A stretch of 10,527 nt of DNA, from NCBI GenBank assembly GCA_023428065.1, contig JAEYZI010000014.1, forward strand, positions 1 through 10,527, in the 5' to 3' direction. The stretch comes from Actinomycetes bacterium. GTDB taxonomy: Bacteria > Actinomycetota > Actinomycetes > Actinomycetales > Microbacteriaceae. The first letter of the stretch is position 1. Each line of letters begins with the position of its first letter. A program made the translations under genes and the position numbers. The notes beneath the pieces are model-generated. The model saw only the letters and a list, made by a program, of their open reading frames with translations, had not been told where the DNA came from and did no database searches. Shown here piece by piece: positions 1-6,380 of the stretch.

Positions 1-113
1 GCGGCGGCGGTGACCTCGAAGGTCTCCTCGAACTTCTTCACGAACTCGGACAGCTCGATGAGCGAGAGCTCCTTGAACGCCTCGAGCAGCTCGTCGGTGC
101 TGAGCTTGGCCAT
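1..113 (-). CDS. rplL: 50S ribosomal protein L7/L12, N-terminal fragment (cut by window edge)
   Basis: Only the first 37 codons are present; the gene continues off the left edge. The peptide begins MAKLSTDELLEAFKELSLIE and continues with LSEFVKKFEETFEVTAA. This is the L12 N-terminal domain, which dimerises and docks on the C-terminal helix of L10 to build the ribosomal stalk that recruits translation GTPases. The acidic, Ala-rich hinge normally follows just beyond the edge. The ATG at 113 is preceded by a clear Shine-Dalgarno (AAGGAG, 120-125 on the minus strand). It lies 80 bp downstream of the rplJ stop, in the expected rplJ-rplL order. The identity is secure from the sequence and the neighbour. 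Confidence 0.95.
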   Translation of the reverse strand, partial: MAKLSTDELLEAFKELSLIELSEFVKKFEETFEVTAA

Positions 114-193
114 TTCTTTCTCCTTAGCTGTGGGGCGAGCGCCCCGGGTCGATGACCCCTACGCGGATGCGATGGGGAGTCTCTGTGCGAGGG
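114..193 (-). promoter_or_regulatory. rplJ-rplL spacer with two small hairpins
   Basis: The 80-bp gap between rplJ and rplL contains two back-to-back inverted repeats. One is GGGGC/GCCCC (132-136 with 141-145, 4-nt loop) and the other is GGGTC/GACCC (146-150 with 154-158, 3-nt loop). No T-tract follows on the minus strand, so these are not obvious terminators. The ribosome carries several L12 copies per L10, so rplL must be expressed more strongly than rplJ. These hairpins could be RNA-processing or stability elements that help with this. That role is inference; only the repeats themselves are seen. Confidence 0.35.
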
Positions 194-709
194 TCAGCTC
201 GCGGATTCCTGCTTCTGGCGCAGCGCGTCGACCGTACGGACGGCCTGGGCGAGCGGCGCGTTGAACAGGTAGGCAGCTCCGAACAGCGAGGCCTTGAAGG
301 CGCCTGCCAGCTTGGCCAGCAGCACCTCGCGGGACTCCAGATCGGCGAGCTTGCCCACCTCGGCGGCGGTCAGGGCGGCACCGTCGAAGTACCCGCCCTT
401 GACCACGAGCAGAGGATTGGCCTTGGCGAAGTCACGCAGAGCCTTCGCGACGGCGACGGTGTCGCCGTGCACGAACGCGATCGCGGAGGGGCCCTCGAGG
501 AGGTCGTCGAGACCCTCCACGCCGGCTTCCTTCGCAGCGATCTTGGTGAGCGTGTTCTTCACCACGGCGTAGCTCGCGTGCTCACGGATGGTGCCGCGCA
601 GCTGCTTGAGCTGCGCAACCGTGAGGCCGCGGTACTCGGTGAGCACGATCGCGTTCGAGCTCCGGAAGTTGTCCGTCAGCTCGGCGACCGTGGTTTCCTT
701 GTTCGCCAT
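194..709 (-). CDS. rplJ: 50S ribosomal protein L10
   Basis: This 171-residue protein begins MANKETTVAELTDNFRSSNA, followed by IVLTEYRGLTVAQLKQLRGTI and later YAVVKNTLTKIAAKEAG, GPSAIAFVHGD and VVKGGYFDG. These are the characteristic L10 segments. The N-terminal domain binds 23S rRNA at the base of the stalk. The C-terminal helix (about residues 135-171, LAGAFKASLFGAAYLFNAPLAQ) is where L12 dimers attach. The reading frame is open far upstream, but the start at 709 is fixed by homology and by an AAGGAG Shine-Dalgarno (714-719, minus strand). Length is normal for the family. It follows an attenuator-type leader and precedes rplL. In this family, free L10 or the L10-L12 complex represses its own leader. 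Confidence 0.97.
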   Translation of the reverse strand: MANKETTVAELTDNFRSSNAIVLTEYRGLTVAQLKQLRGTIREHASYAVVKNTLTKIAAKEAGVEGLDDLLEGPSAIAFVHGDTVAVAKALRDFAKANPLLVVKGGYFDGAALTAAEVGKLADLESREVLLAKLAGAFKASLFGAAYLFNAPLAQAVRTVDALRQKQESAS

Positions 710-765
710 GGCGCTCCTTGTCGTATTGGATGTCGCGCCGACGGCCGCTGGGGTCCCCGCCCATG

Positions 766-795
766 AAAAAAGCTCCGGCGCACGCGCACGGAGCT
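766..795 (-). terminator. Intrinsic terminator/attenuator in the rplJ leader
   Basis: On the minus strand a stem AGCTCCG/CGGAGCT (789-795 with 771-777, about 11-nt GC-rich loop) is followed at once by six T residues (766-771). This is a textbook Rho-independent terminator placed 57 bp upstream of the rplJ start codon. It is inside the leader and not behind a gene, so it must be an attenuator and not an end-of-operon signal. A short GGAGC at 829-833 (minus strand) could pair with the 5' arm (GCTCC) and act as antiterminator. That pairing is proposed by eye. Confidence 0.8.
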
Positions 796-893
796 GGACC
801 TGACGGTCTACTTCACACGCCTGCGCGGGCTCCTCTCCTGAGGACTTCGTCCACGGCCCGCAAGCGGGCGCGCGGAGACCGGCGGTCTTCGGC
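766..893 (-). ncRNA. Ribosomal protein L10 leader (rplJL autoregulatory 5' UTR)
   Basis: The 196 bp between the upstream gene and rplJ hold no convincing gene but are densely structured on the minus strand. In order there are GACC/GGTC (hairpin near 880), GCCCGC/GCGGGC (near 863), GGAC/GTCC (842-852), the unpaired-looking stretch GAGCCCGCGCAGGCGTG, then GACC/GGTC (797-808), ending in the terminator at 766-795. The position directly before rplJ and the hairpin order match the L10 leader family, where the L10-L12 complex binds a kinked internal loop and favours termination. The 5' boundary is approximate. A weak -10-like TAGCCT lies at 900-905 (minus), without a good -35, so the promoter is not resolved. 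Confidence 0.7.
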
Positions 894-905
894 GTACCGA
901 GGCTA

Positions 906-1637
906 TCACACGGGGGCGGGGTCCCGAGACGCCTCCTCGTCGCCGGCGGGGCGGCGCCGCATCCGGGGCAGCAGGAAGAGGGCGACGAGGATGACGGCGA
1001 ATAGCACGGCGGCCGCCGTGATCGCGACCCCGAAACCGGCGTCGCCGGATGCGGGCTCCGGCTCTTCCGCGGGCGCGACGACGGCATACTCCTCGACCGG
1101 CACGGGGTCCGTGAGACCGGAGGCGCCGGGCGCGAGCGGGGTGAGCATGCCGTCGGCGAGGGCGAACCACGCGCGGCTGCCGAGGTCGCGCACGAGGCGT
1201 GCGGCATCCGGAACGTCCGCGAGGGCGACCGCCGCGGCCGGGTCGGCCTCGAACTCGGCGAGCTCCGCGCGATCCGTGTCGAGATTGATCCACACGATCG
1301 CGACGCCGACGGGCTCCTCGGCGACGGAGACGGGAACCGCCCACTCGTTCGCCATGCGCGTCGGCGGGCCGCCCACGTCGCCTGCGAGCCGCTCGTCGGT
1401 CCAGCGGAACACACGAGAGATGGGGCCCGGCGCCGTCGTGTCGTCGAAGTCGACGCCCTCCCCCTGCGCGTCGAGGCCGTACACGGCGTCGAGGCGCTCG
1501 ACGAGACCGCCGCCCGTGACGTAGGCCGTGACCTCGGCGGGCACCGACCCCTCGCTCGCGGACGCCGGCAGGGGTGCCGCGAGCACGGCCGCGAGGGCGA
1601 GCACGAGCGCAGCGGACGATCGGGGGGCGGATCGCAT
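906..1637 (-). CDS. Secreted, membrane-anchored protein of unknown function, third gene of a two-component operon
   Basis: I do not recognise a family for this 243-residue protein. Residues 1-28 form a Sec signal peptide (positively charged MRSAPR start, long Ala/Leu core, ASA-type cleavage site). Residues about 29-200 would be extracytoplasmic and are acidic, with segments such as VTAYVTGGGLVERLDAVYGL and WAVPVSVAEEPVGVAIVWINL. Residues about 203-224 are a transmembrane helix (VAITAAAVLFAVILVALFLL) followed by a basic stop-transfer RMRRR and a short acidic tail. It is therefore a type I membrane protein. The ATG at 1637 lies 5 nt after the kinase stop, so the two are almost certainly co-transcribed. 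A sensor-accessory role for the adjacent kinase is a reasonable inference but not proven. Its stop codon lies beside the rplJ leader, with no terminator between. Confidence 0.85.
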   Translation of the reverse strand: MRSAPRSSAALVLALAAVLAAPLPASASEGSVPAEVTAYVTGGGLVERLDAVYGLDAQGEGVDFDDTTAPGPISRVFRWTDERLAGDVGGPPTRMANEWAVPVSVAEEPVGVAIVWINLDTDRAELAEFEADPAAAVALADVPDAARLVRDLGSRAWFALADGMLTPLAPGASGLTDPVPVEEYAVVAPAEEPEPASGDAGFGVAITAAAVLFAVILVALFLLPRMRRRPAGDEEASRDPAPV

Positions 1638-1642
1638 GGCGC

Positions 1643-3136
1643 TCAGTCTGCCAGGTCGTCGGCCCCCGGCTCGGGAGCGCGACGCGGCAGCCGCACCGTG
1701 AAGCGCGTGTCGCCCGGAACGCTCGCGACCTCGACGACGCCGTGGTGGGCCTCGACGACCGCGGCGACGATCGCGAGCCCGAGGCCCGTGCTGCCCGTCG
1801 GGGATGTCGAGCCCTCCTCCCCCACGACGGCGCGCGTGCGCGACGCGTCGCCGCGCACGAAACGCTCGAACAGCACGGGCTGCAGCTCGGGGTCGATGCC
1901 CGGACCGTCGTCGGCCACCGTCAGCACGACGTCGTCGCCGTCGCCCGCGAGCGTGACCGTCACCGCGGTGCCGGGCGGCGTGTGGCGCGCCGCGTTCGCG
2001 AGGAGGTTGGCGACCACCTGGTGCAGGCGGGCCGCATCGCCCTCGACGGTGAGCGGCGGCTCGGGCGCGACGACCTCCCACTCGTGGTCGGGGGCGGCCG
2101 CGTACGCGTCGCCCACGGCATCCGTCACGAGCCGCACGAGCTCGACGTCGCTGCGCACGAGCCCCCGGCCCTCGTCGAGCCGCGCGAGTTCGAGCAGATC
2201 CTCGACGAGCGCCGTCATGCGGATCGACTCCGACTCGATGCGATCGAGGGAGCGCGCGGCGTCGGGGGGAAGGGTCGCGTCCATGCGGCGCGTGAGCTCG
2301 GCGTAGCCGCGGATCGAGGCGAGCGGCGTCCGCAGCTCGTGGCTCGCATCCGCGACGAAGCGCCGCACCTTCTCCTCGGAGCGCTGCCGCGCGACGAGCG
2401 CCTCCTCGACGTGGCCGAGCATGAGATTGAGGGCCGCGCCCACCTGCCCCACCTCGGTGCGCGGGTCGGCCTCCGCTGCGGGCACGCGCTCGGAGATGGC
2501 GACCTCGCCCGAGGCGAGCGGGAGCTCGCTCACGCGTGCCGCCGTGTCGGTGACGCGTTCGAGCGGACGCAGCGCGACGCGCGTGAGGGCGACGGCGCCG
2601 ACACCCGCGAGGAGCAGCGCCCCGCCCGTCACGAGGGCGAAGATGCCCGCGAGCGTCCACGTGGTCTGGTCGACCTCGGAGGTCGACAGGCCCACCGCGT
2701 AGGCGCCGTTCGCCGCCTGCCGGGCCTGTACGCGGTAGGTGCCGAGTCCCGTGATCGCGACCGTCTCGACACCGCCCGCGGGCGCCGCGAGCACCTCCTC
2801 GATCTGCGCCTCGCTGAGCGCGATCTCGGTGCCGGGCCCGGCGTAGGCATAGCCCTGCGCCTCCGAGCCCACGACGGCCACCGCGATCACGAGGCCCGTG
2901 CGGAGGCTCTCGCCCTCGCCGGGGAGCGCTGCCGCGGGCCCGCTCGTCGCGACGACGCGCATGACGTCCTGGACCTGCGCGTCGAGGCGCCGCATGAGGT
3001 TCTCGCGGAGCGCGACGACGCTCACCGTGCCGATGAAGACGCCGAGCAGCGCGACGAGTGCGACGACGCCCACCACGACGCGGCGGCGGATCGACCAGGG
3101 GGCGCGGGTGCGCGCGCGGGTGCCGTTCTCGCTCAC
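1643..3136 (-). CDS. Sensor histidine kinase (HAMP, HisKA, HATPase_c)
   Basis: The 497-residue protein is a membrane sensor kinase that would phosphorylate the response regulator encoded just upstream. A transmembrane helix at about 20-43 and a second at about 160-188 flank an extracytoplasmic sensor region of roughly 115 residues. A HAMP linker follows (about 189-250). The HisKA dimerisation helix carries ASHELRTPL with the phospho-acceptor His266. The ATPase domain shows the N box (HQVVANLLANAARH, Asn377/Asn381), the G1 box DDGPGID (409-415) and the G2 box GSTGLGLAIV (448-457). The frame is open further upstream, but that part overlaps the regulator gene. The chosen GTG start at 3136 overlaps the regulator's TGA by 4 nt (GTGA), implying translational coupling. 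The sensor region has no domain I recognise, so the stimulus is unknown. Confidence 0.93.
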   Translation of the reverse strand: MSENGTRARTRAPWSIRRRVVVGVVALVALLGVFIGTVSVVALRENLMRRLDAQVQDVMRVVATSGPAAALPGEGESLRTGLVIAVAVVGSEAQGYAYAGPGTEIALSEAQIEEVLAAPAGGVETVAITGLGTYRVQARQAANGAYAVGLSTSEVDQTTWTLAGIFALVTGGALLLAGVGAVALTRVALRPLERVTDTAARVSELPLASGEVAISERVPAAEADPRTEVGQVGAALNLMLGHVEEALVARQRSEEKVRRFVADASHELRTPLASIRGYAELTRRMDATLPPDAARSLDRIESESIRMTALVEDLLELARLDEGRGLVRSDVELVRLVTDAVGDAYAAAPDHEWEVVAPEPPLTVEGDAARLHQVVANLLANAARHTPPGTAVTVTLAGDGDDVVLTVADDGPGIDPELQPVLFERFVRGDASRTRAVVGEEGSTSPTGSTGLGLAIVAAVVEAHHGVVEVASVPGDTRFTVRLPRRAPEPGADDLAD

Positions 3137-3873
3137 GTCGCCGGCCGGATGAGGTAGCCCACCCCGCGCACGGTGTGGATCATGGGTGGCATCCCGTCGC
3201 CCTCGATCTTCTTGCGCAGGTAGGAGATGTAGAGCTCGACGATGCTCGACCGGCCCTCGAAGTCGTAGCTCCAGACGTGGTCGAGGATCTGCAGCTTGCT
3301 CACGACGCGCCGCGCGTTGCGCATGAGGTAGCGCAGCAGCTCGAACTCCTTCGCCGTGAGCTCGATGACGCGGCCCGCGCGGGTCACCTCGTAGCTGTCC
3401 TCGTCGAGGGTGAGGTCGCCCACCCGGAGGACGGGGTCGGCCGTCGCGCCCGCCGTGCGCCCGCTCCGCCGCAGGAGGCCGCGGAGGCGGGCGATGACCT
3501 CCTCGAGGGCGAACGGCTTGGTCACGTAGTCGTCGCCGCCCGTCGTGAGGCCCGCGACGCGATCGGCCACGGCGTCCTTCGCGGTGAGGAAGAGCACCGG
3601 CACGTCGTCGCCCGCGGCCCTCAGCCGCCGCAGCACCGCGAGCCCGTCGAGGCCCGGCATCATGACGTCGAGCACGATGACGTCGGGCTCGAACGAGCGC
3701 GCCTTGGTGAGGGCGGCGGCTCCGTCGGTCGCCGTCTCGACCTCCCACCCCTCATAGCGCAGGGCCATCTGGATGAGCTCGCCGAGCGCGGGCTCGTCGT
3801 CGACGACGAGCGCACGCACGGGCGACCCGTCGGGCCGGGTGACCCGCGCGGAGGCGGCCGATGGCGTGCTCAT
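3133..3873 (-). CDS. OmpR/PhoB-family response regulator
   Basis: The 246-residue protein has an N-terminal receiver domain (about 19-135) and a C-terminal winged-helix DNA-binding domain (about 148-244). Receiver hallmarks are the acidic pair Asp25-Asp26 in ALVVDDEP, the phospho-acceptor Asp69 in VIVLDVMMPGLDG, Thr97 in LFLTAKD and Lys119 in DYVTKPF. The effector domain shows LTAKEFELLRYLMRNARRVVSK, the recognition-helix region SSIVELYISYLRKKIEG and the ending IHTVRGVGYLIRPAT, which is typical of OmpR-type regulators. It is the first gene of the operon and overlaps the kinase start by 4 nt. The ATG at 3873 has only a GGAG placed too close to it to act as a normal ribosome binding site, so the message may be leaderless. 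Which regulator subtype it is cannot be settled from sequence alone. Confidence 0.95.
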   Translation of the reverse strand: MSTPSAASARVTRPDGSPVRALVVDDEPALGELIQMALRYEGWEVETATDGAAALTKARSFEPDVIVLDVMMPGLDGLAVLRRLRAAGDDVPVLFLTAKDAVADRVAGLTTGGDDYVTKPFALEEVIARLRGLLRRSGRTAGATADPVLRVGDLTLDEDSYEVTRAGRVIELTAKEFELLRYLMRNARRVVSKLQILDHVWSYDFEGRSSIVELYISYLRKKIEGDGMPPMIHTVRGVGYLIRPAT

Positions 3874-3998
3874 GCTCCGATTCTGCGCGCCCGACTGTGA
3901 GATGCCTATGCGTCGGGCAGGTGCCGCCTCTGCGACGACGGGGCGCGCGCCGGGGATCCGCCGCGCCGATCCCGTCGATGTCTCCGCGGCGTGTGACG
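3874..3998. promoter_or_regulatory. Divergent promoter region between response regulator and YqaJ-like gene, with a 7-bp inverted repeat
   Basis: These 125 bp separate two divergent genes and must carry promoters for both, but I see no clear -35/-10 pair. An inverted repeat GCCCGAC/GTCGGGC (3889-3895 with 3912-3918, 16-nt spacer) lies 16 bp upstream of the regulator start. Its arms are about two helical turns apart, which would suit a dimeric DNA-binding protein, possibly the response regulator itself. The repeat is seen; the operator role is inference. Confidence 0.35.
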
Positions 3999-4610
3999 AT
4001 GGATCCCGTGCAGCCCACCCTCGCGTTCTTCGACGCGCCGCCCGTGCCCCACCGGGAGCGCATCGTGGCGGATGCGGGCGACCGCGTGAGCTGGCTGCGC
4101 GCGCGGGCGCACGGCGTGACCGCGACCGATGTCGCGCGTCTCACGGGCGAGAAGGCCGTGCGCGCGGTCGCGATGGAGAAGCTGCTCGGGTCGCGGTTCA
4201 GCGGCAACGCGTTCACGCAGCACGGCCGCGTGCGCGAGCCCGAGATCGGACGCTGGGTGGCGCGGCAGCATCCGGGCATGCGGGGCAACACCTCGCTCTT
4301 CCACGCCGACGGGCAGCGCGCCCACCTCGCGACGCCCGACGGCATCCGCGAGGCCGAGGGCCGGCTCGAGCTGTGCGAGATCAAGACCACCCGCAGCGCG
4401 TGGCGGTCGATCCCGCGCCACTACCTGCGCCAGGTGTGGTGGCAGCAGTACGTGCTCGGCGCCGAGCGCACGCTCGTGGTGTGGGAGCAGCACGAGGACT
4501 TCGTGCCCGTGAGCGGCGTGCCCGAGAGCCGCTGGGTCGACCGCGACGAGGACGAGATCCATCGCCTCGTGCACCTCGCCGACCAGCTGCTCGAGGCCAT
4601 GCGGCGGTAG
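3999..4610 (+). CDS. YqaJ-type viral recombinase/lambda-exonuclease-like nuclease, stand-alone
   Basis: The 203-residue protein carries the PD-(D/E)XK nuclease motifs of the YqaJ/lambda-exonuclease family in order. These are GVTATDVARLTG (39-50), HGRVREPEIGRWV (75-87, with the early Glu80), ATPDGI with the metal-binding Asp114, LCEIKTT with Glu127 and Lys129 (the E-x-K catalytic pair), and YLRQVWWQQYVLGAERTLVVWE (142-163) with the conserved Gln residues. Family members digest DNA ends 5' to 3' in phage recombination. No RecT/Bet annealase or phage gene is nearby, so a chromosomal DNA-processing role is more likely here. The ATG at 3999 was chosen because similarity begins soon after it. ATG 3978 and GTG 4008 are in frame too, and none has a strong ribosome binding site. 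Confidence 0.85.
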   Translation: MDPVQPTLAFFDAPPVPHRERIVADAGDRVSWLRARAHGVTATDVARLTGEKAVRAVAMEKLLGSRFSGNAFTQHGRVREPEIGRWVARQHPGMRGNTSLFHADGQRAHLATPDGIREAEGRLELCEIKTTRSAWRSIPRHYLRQVWWQQYVLGAERTLVVWEQHEDFVPVSGVPESRWVDRDEDEIHRLVHLADQLLEAMRR

Positions 4611-4713
4611 CGCGCACGCGCTCCGGGCGATTTTGCAGCACGGTGACATCCGCGTAACACCGATGACGCATGACACCCGTTGAATGACAGTCGAGGCGGG
4701 AAGGGCCATGGAC
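4611..4713 (+). promoter_or_regulatory. Spacer upstream of the MDR oxidoreductase with weak promoter-like elements
   Basis: The spacer holds TTGCAG (4633-4638), 16 bp, then TAACAC (4655-4660), a poor but possible sigma70-type arrangement. A GGTG/CACC inverted repeat (4642-4645 with 4658-4661) overlaps it. The word ATGAC recurs at 4663, 4670 and 4684. Nothing here is strong enough to be called with certainty. Confidence 0.2.
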
Positions 4714-5679
4714 ATGACGATGATGCGGGCCGTGACCTGTTCGGCACCCGGCGGGCCGGAGGTGCTGACGCTCGAGGAGATCCCCGCCCCGACGCGGGTG
4801 AACGCCGAGTTCCTCATCAAGGTCGTCGCGGCCGGCGTCAACCCGATCGACGCGAAGACGCGCGCCGGGCGCGGCGCGTGGCCCGGTGTGACCGCCACGC
4901 CCGTCGTGCTCGGCAACGACTTCTCGGGGATCGTCGTCGAGTCGCCCTACGAGGCGCACCCGCTGCAGCCGGGCGCCGAGGTGTACGGCATGGGCATGGT
5001 GCCGCGCATGAGCGGCGCGTACGCCGAGTACGTCACGGTCAACGCCCTGAGCGTCGCGCGCAAGCCGCCGTCGCTCTCGCATGTCGAGGCGGCCGCGGTG
5101 CCCCTCGCCGCGCTCACGGCGTGGGGCATGGTCGTCGAGACCGCCAAGGCGCACGAGGGCCAGCGGATGCTCATCCACGCGGGCGCGGGCGGCGTGGGCC
5201 ACTTCGCGGTTCAGTTCGCGTCGTATTTCGGGGCGCATGTGATCGCGACCGGATCGGCGCGCAACGCCGCCTTCCTCTCCGAGCTCGGCGCCGCCGAGGT
5301 CGTCGACTACACGGCGGGGCCCTTCGAGGAGGCGGTCGGCGAGGTCGACGCCGCCATCGACCTCATCGGCAACGTCTCCGCCGACACAGGCTCCCGCTCG
5401 CTCGGCGTCGTGCGCGGGGGCGGCATCTACGTGAACGGGCCGACGGGCTCGTTCCCGACCATGCTCGCCGAGGCGGAGTCCGCGGGGGTGCGGGCGACCG
5501 GCTATCGCGTGACGCCGGATGCCGCGACCCTCGCGATCGTCACGCGCCTCATCGAATCGGGCGACGTGCGGGTCTACGTCGACCGCGTGCTGCCGCTCGA
5601 CGAGGCGGCCGAGGCACACCGGCTCATCGAGTCGGGGCACACGCGCGGCAAGATCGTGCTCGCCGTCGCCGAGGGCTGA
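4714..5679 (+). CDS. Zinc-less MDR-family NAD(P)H:quinone oxidoreductase-like protein
   Basis: This 321-residue protein belongs to the medium-chain dehydrogenase/reductase superfamily, quinone oxidoreductase (zeta-crystallin) branch. The GroES-like N-terminal domain opens with MRAVTCSAPGGPEVLTLEE and contains GVNPIDAKTRAGRG (41-54) and VVLGNDFSGIV (64-74), the typical QOR motifs without the zinc-binding Cys/His set. The Rossmann fold has the NADPH-binding AGAGGVGHFAVQFA (156-169). The C-terminal segment DEAAEAHRLIESGHTRGKIVL is the family ending. It probably reduces quinones or activated alkenes using NADPH in the cytoplasm. ATG 4714 was chosen because AAGGG (4701-4705) sits 8 nt before it. 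ATGs at 4684 and 4708 are in frame alternatives and would add 10 or 2 residues. The gene converges on the GNAT gene with only 15 bp between stops and no evident terminator. Confidence 0.88.
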   Translation: MTMMRAVTCSAPGGPEVLTLEEIPAPTRVNAEFLIKVVAAGVNPIDAKTRAGRGAWPGVTATPVVLGNDFSGIVVESPYEAHPLQPGAEVYGMGMVPRMSGAYAEYVTVNALSVARKPPSLSHVEAAAVPLAALTAWGMVVETAKAHEGQRMLIHAGAGGVGHFAVQFASYFGAHVIATGSARNAAFLSELGAAEVVDYTAGPFEEAVGEVDAAIDLIGNVSADTGSRSLGVVRGGGIYVNGPTGSFPTMLAEAESAGVRATGYRVTPDAATLAIVTRLIESGDVRVYVDRVLPLDEAAEAHRLIESGHTRGKIVLAVAEG

Positions 5680-5694
5680 TCCCCGGCACCGGCG

Positions 5695-6246
5695 TCAGAG
5701 CGCCCGCTCGAAGACGAAATCGTCCTCGTGGCGGTCACCCACGAGGAAGCGCTTGGTGCCGACGCGCGCGAAGCCGCTCTTCTCGTAGAAGCGTTGCGCG
5801 CGCACGTTCTGCTGGTTGACGCCGAGCCACACGCCCGCCGCACCGCGGGCGGTCGCCGCCTCGAGGGATGCCGCCATGAGCGCGGCCGCGACGCCGGCTC
5901 CGTGGTGGTCGGGGTGCACGTAGCACTTGCTGAGCTCGACCGTCGGACGCAGCGTGATCGCGGCGGCGACATCGGCATCCGCGGGCTCGCCCTCGACGAG
6001 GAGCGCGTAACCCGCGAGCTCGCCCTGCTCGCTCGCCGCGACGAGCACGTCGCGCGCGGGATCGTCGAGGTGACGCGCGAAATGCTCGGCCGTGAGGTTC
6101 GCCGCGATGAACGCCGCCTGGGCCTCGTCGGTCACGTGGGGCGGGCAGGCGAGCGGGAAGGTGAGCGCCGCGAGCGCGGCGAGGGCCGGGAGGTCGTCGG
6201 GGGCGGCACGGCGTACGAGGGTCACCCCATCAGGGTAATCGTGCAT
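5695..6246 (-). CDS. GNAT-family N-acetyltransferase
   Basis: The 183-residue protein has a GNAT acetyl-CoA-binding fold. Motif A is ELSKCYVHPDHHGAGVAAALM (about 104-124), with HHGAGVA standing in for the usual Q/R-x-x-G-x-G/A pyrophosphate loop. Motif B is NVRAQRFYEKSGFARVGTKRFLVG (147-170). The ending DRHEDDFVFERAL is common in this group. Small GNAT enzymes acetylate amino groups on small molecules or proteins; the substrate cannot be told from sequence. The start ATG at 6246 is inferred from where similarity begins (MHDYPDGVTLVRRAAPDDLPAL). There is no good Shine-Dalgarno, and GTG 6225 is an in-frame alternative. It diverges from the FAD oxidoreductase gene. Confidence 0.88.
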   Translation of the reverse strand: MHDYPDGVTLVRRAAPDDLPALAALAALTFPLACPPHVTDEAQAAFIAANLTAEHFARHLDDPARDVLVAASEQGELAGYALLVEGEPADADVAAAITLRPTVELSKCYVHPDHHGAGVAAALMAASLEAATARGAAGVWLGVNQQNVRAQRFYEKSGFARVGTKRFLVGDRHEDDFVFERAL

Positions 6247-6380
6247 CGGCGCGACGCATTCCGTCGCCGAATGCCCGGATAACGCCTGATTCCGTCGCCA
6301 TTTCCGCGCATCACGGCGCTTTCCGTTTTGCGCGACGCGAGCGCGTCCGCTTGAATGAAGACGATCCCAGGGAGCACACG
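6247..6380. promoter_or_regulatory. Repeat-rich divergent promoter region between GNAT and FAD oxidoreductase genes
   Basis: The 134-bp region contains three ordered elements. There is a direct repeat ATTCCGTCGCC at 6258-6268 and 6289-6299, 31 bp apart (three helical turns). There is a perfect inverted repeat GCGACG/CGTCGC (6251-6256 with 6262-6267) that overlaps the first direct-repeat copy. There is a second inverted repeat GACGCG/CGCGTC (6334-6339 with 6342-6347). The second sits in the 17-bp spacer between a possible -35 TTGCGC (6328-6333) and a possible -10 TTGAAT (6351-6356) for the oxidoreductase gene. A strong ribosome binding site GGGAG (6370-6374) lies 6 nt before its ATG. The repeats suggest operator sites; which regulator binds is unknown. 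Confidence 0.4.

Noticed and set aside
582..764. A short minus-strand reading frame beginning just after the attenuator T-tract (peptide MGGDPSGRRRD), possibly a leader peptide
   Set aside because: It overlaps the start of rplJ out of frame, has an arginine-rich composition typical of an out-of-frame shadow in GC-rich DNA, and has no ribosome binding site of its own.
1574..3157. A 527-codon plus-strand open frame opposite the kinase gene
   Set aside because: It is rich in Arg, Ala, Gly and His with no recognisable domain, the usual antisense shadow in high-GC DNA. The minus-strand kinase has complete catalytic motifs over the same bases.
4663..4718. Repeated ATGAC words upstream of the MDR oxidoreductase as possible regulator sites
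   Set aside because: The word is only 5 bp, the spacings are irregular (7, 14, 30) and two copies coincide with candidate start codons.
5680..5694. Terminator expected between the convergent MDR oxidoreductase and GNAT genes
   Set aside because: The 15-bp gap has no convincing inverted repeat or T-tract, so no terminator is called.
4680..5819. A 379-codon plus-strand open frame overlapping the MDR oxidoreductase in another frame
   Set aside because: Arg/Ala-rich low-complexity product; the other frame carries all MDR motifs.
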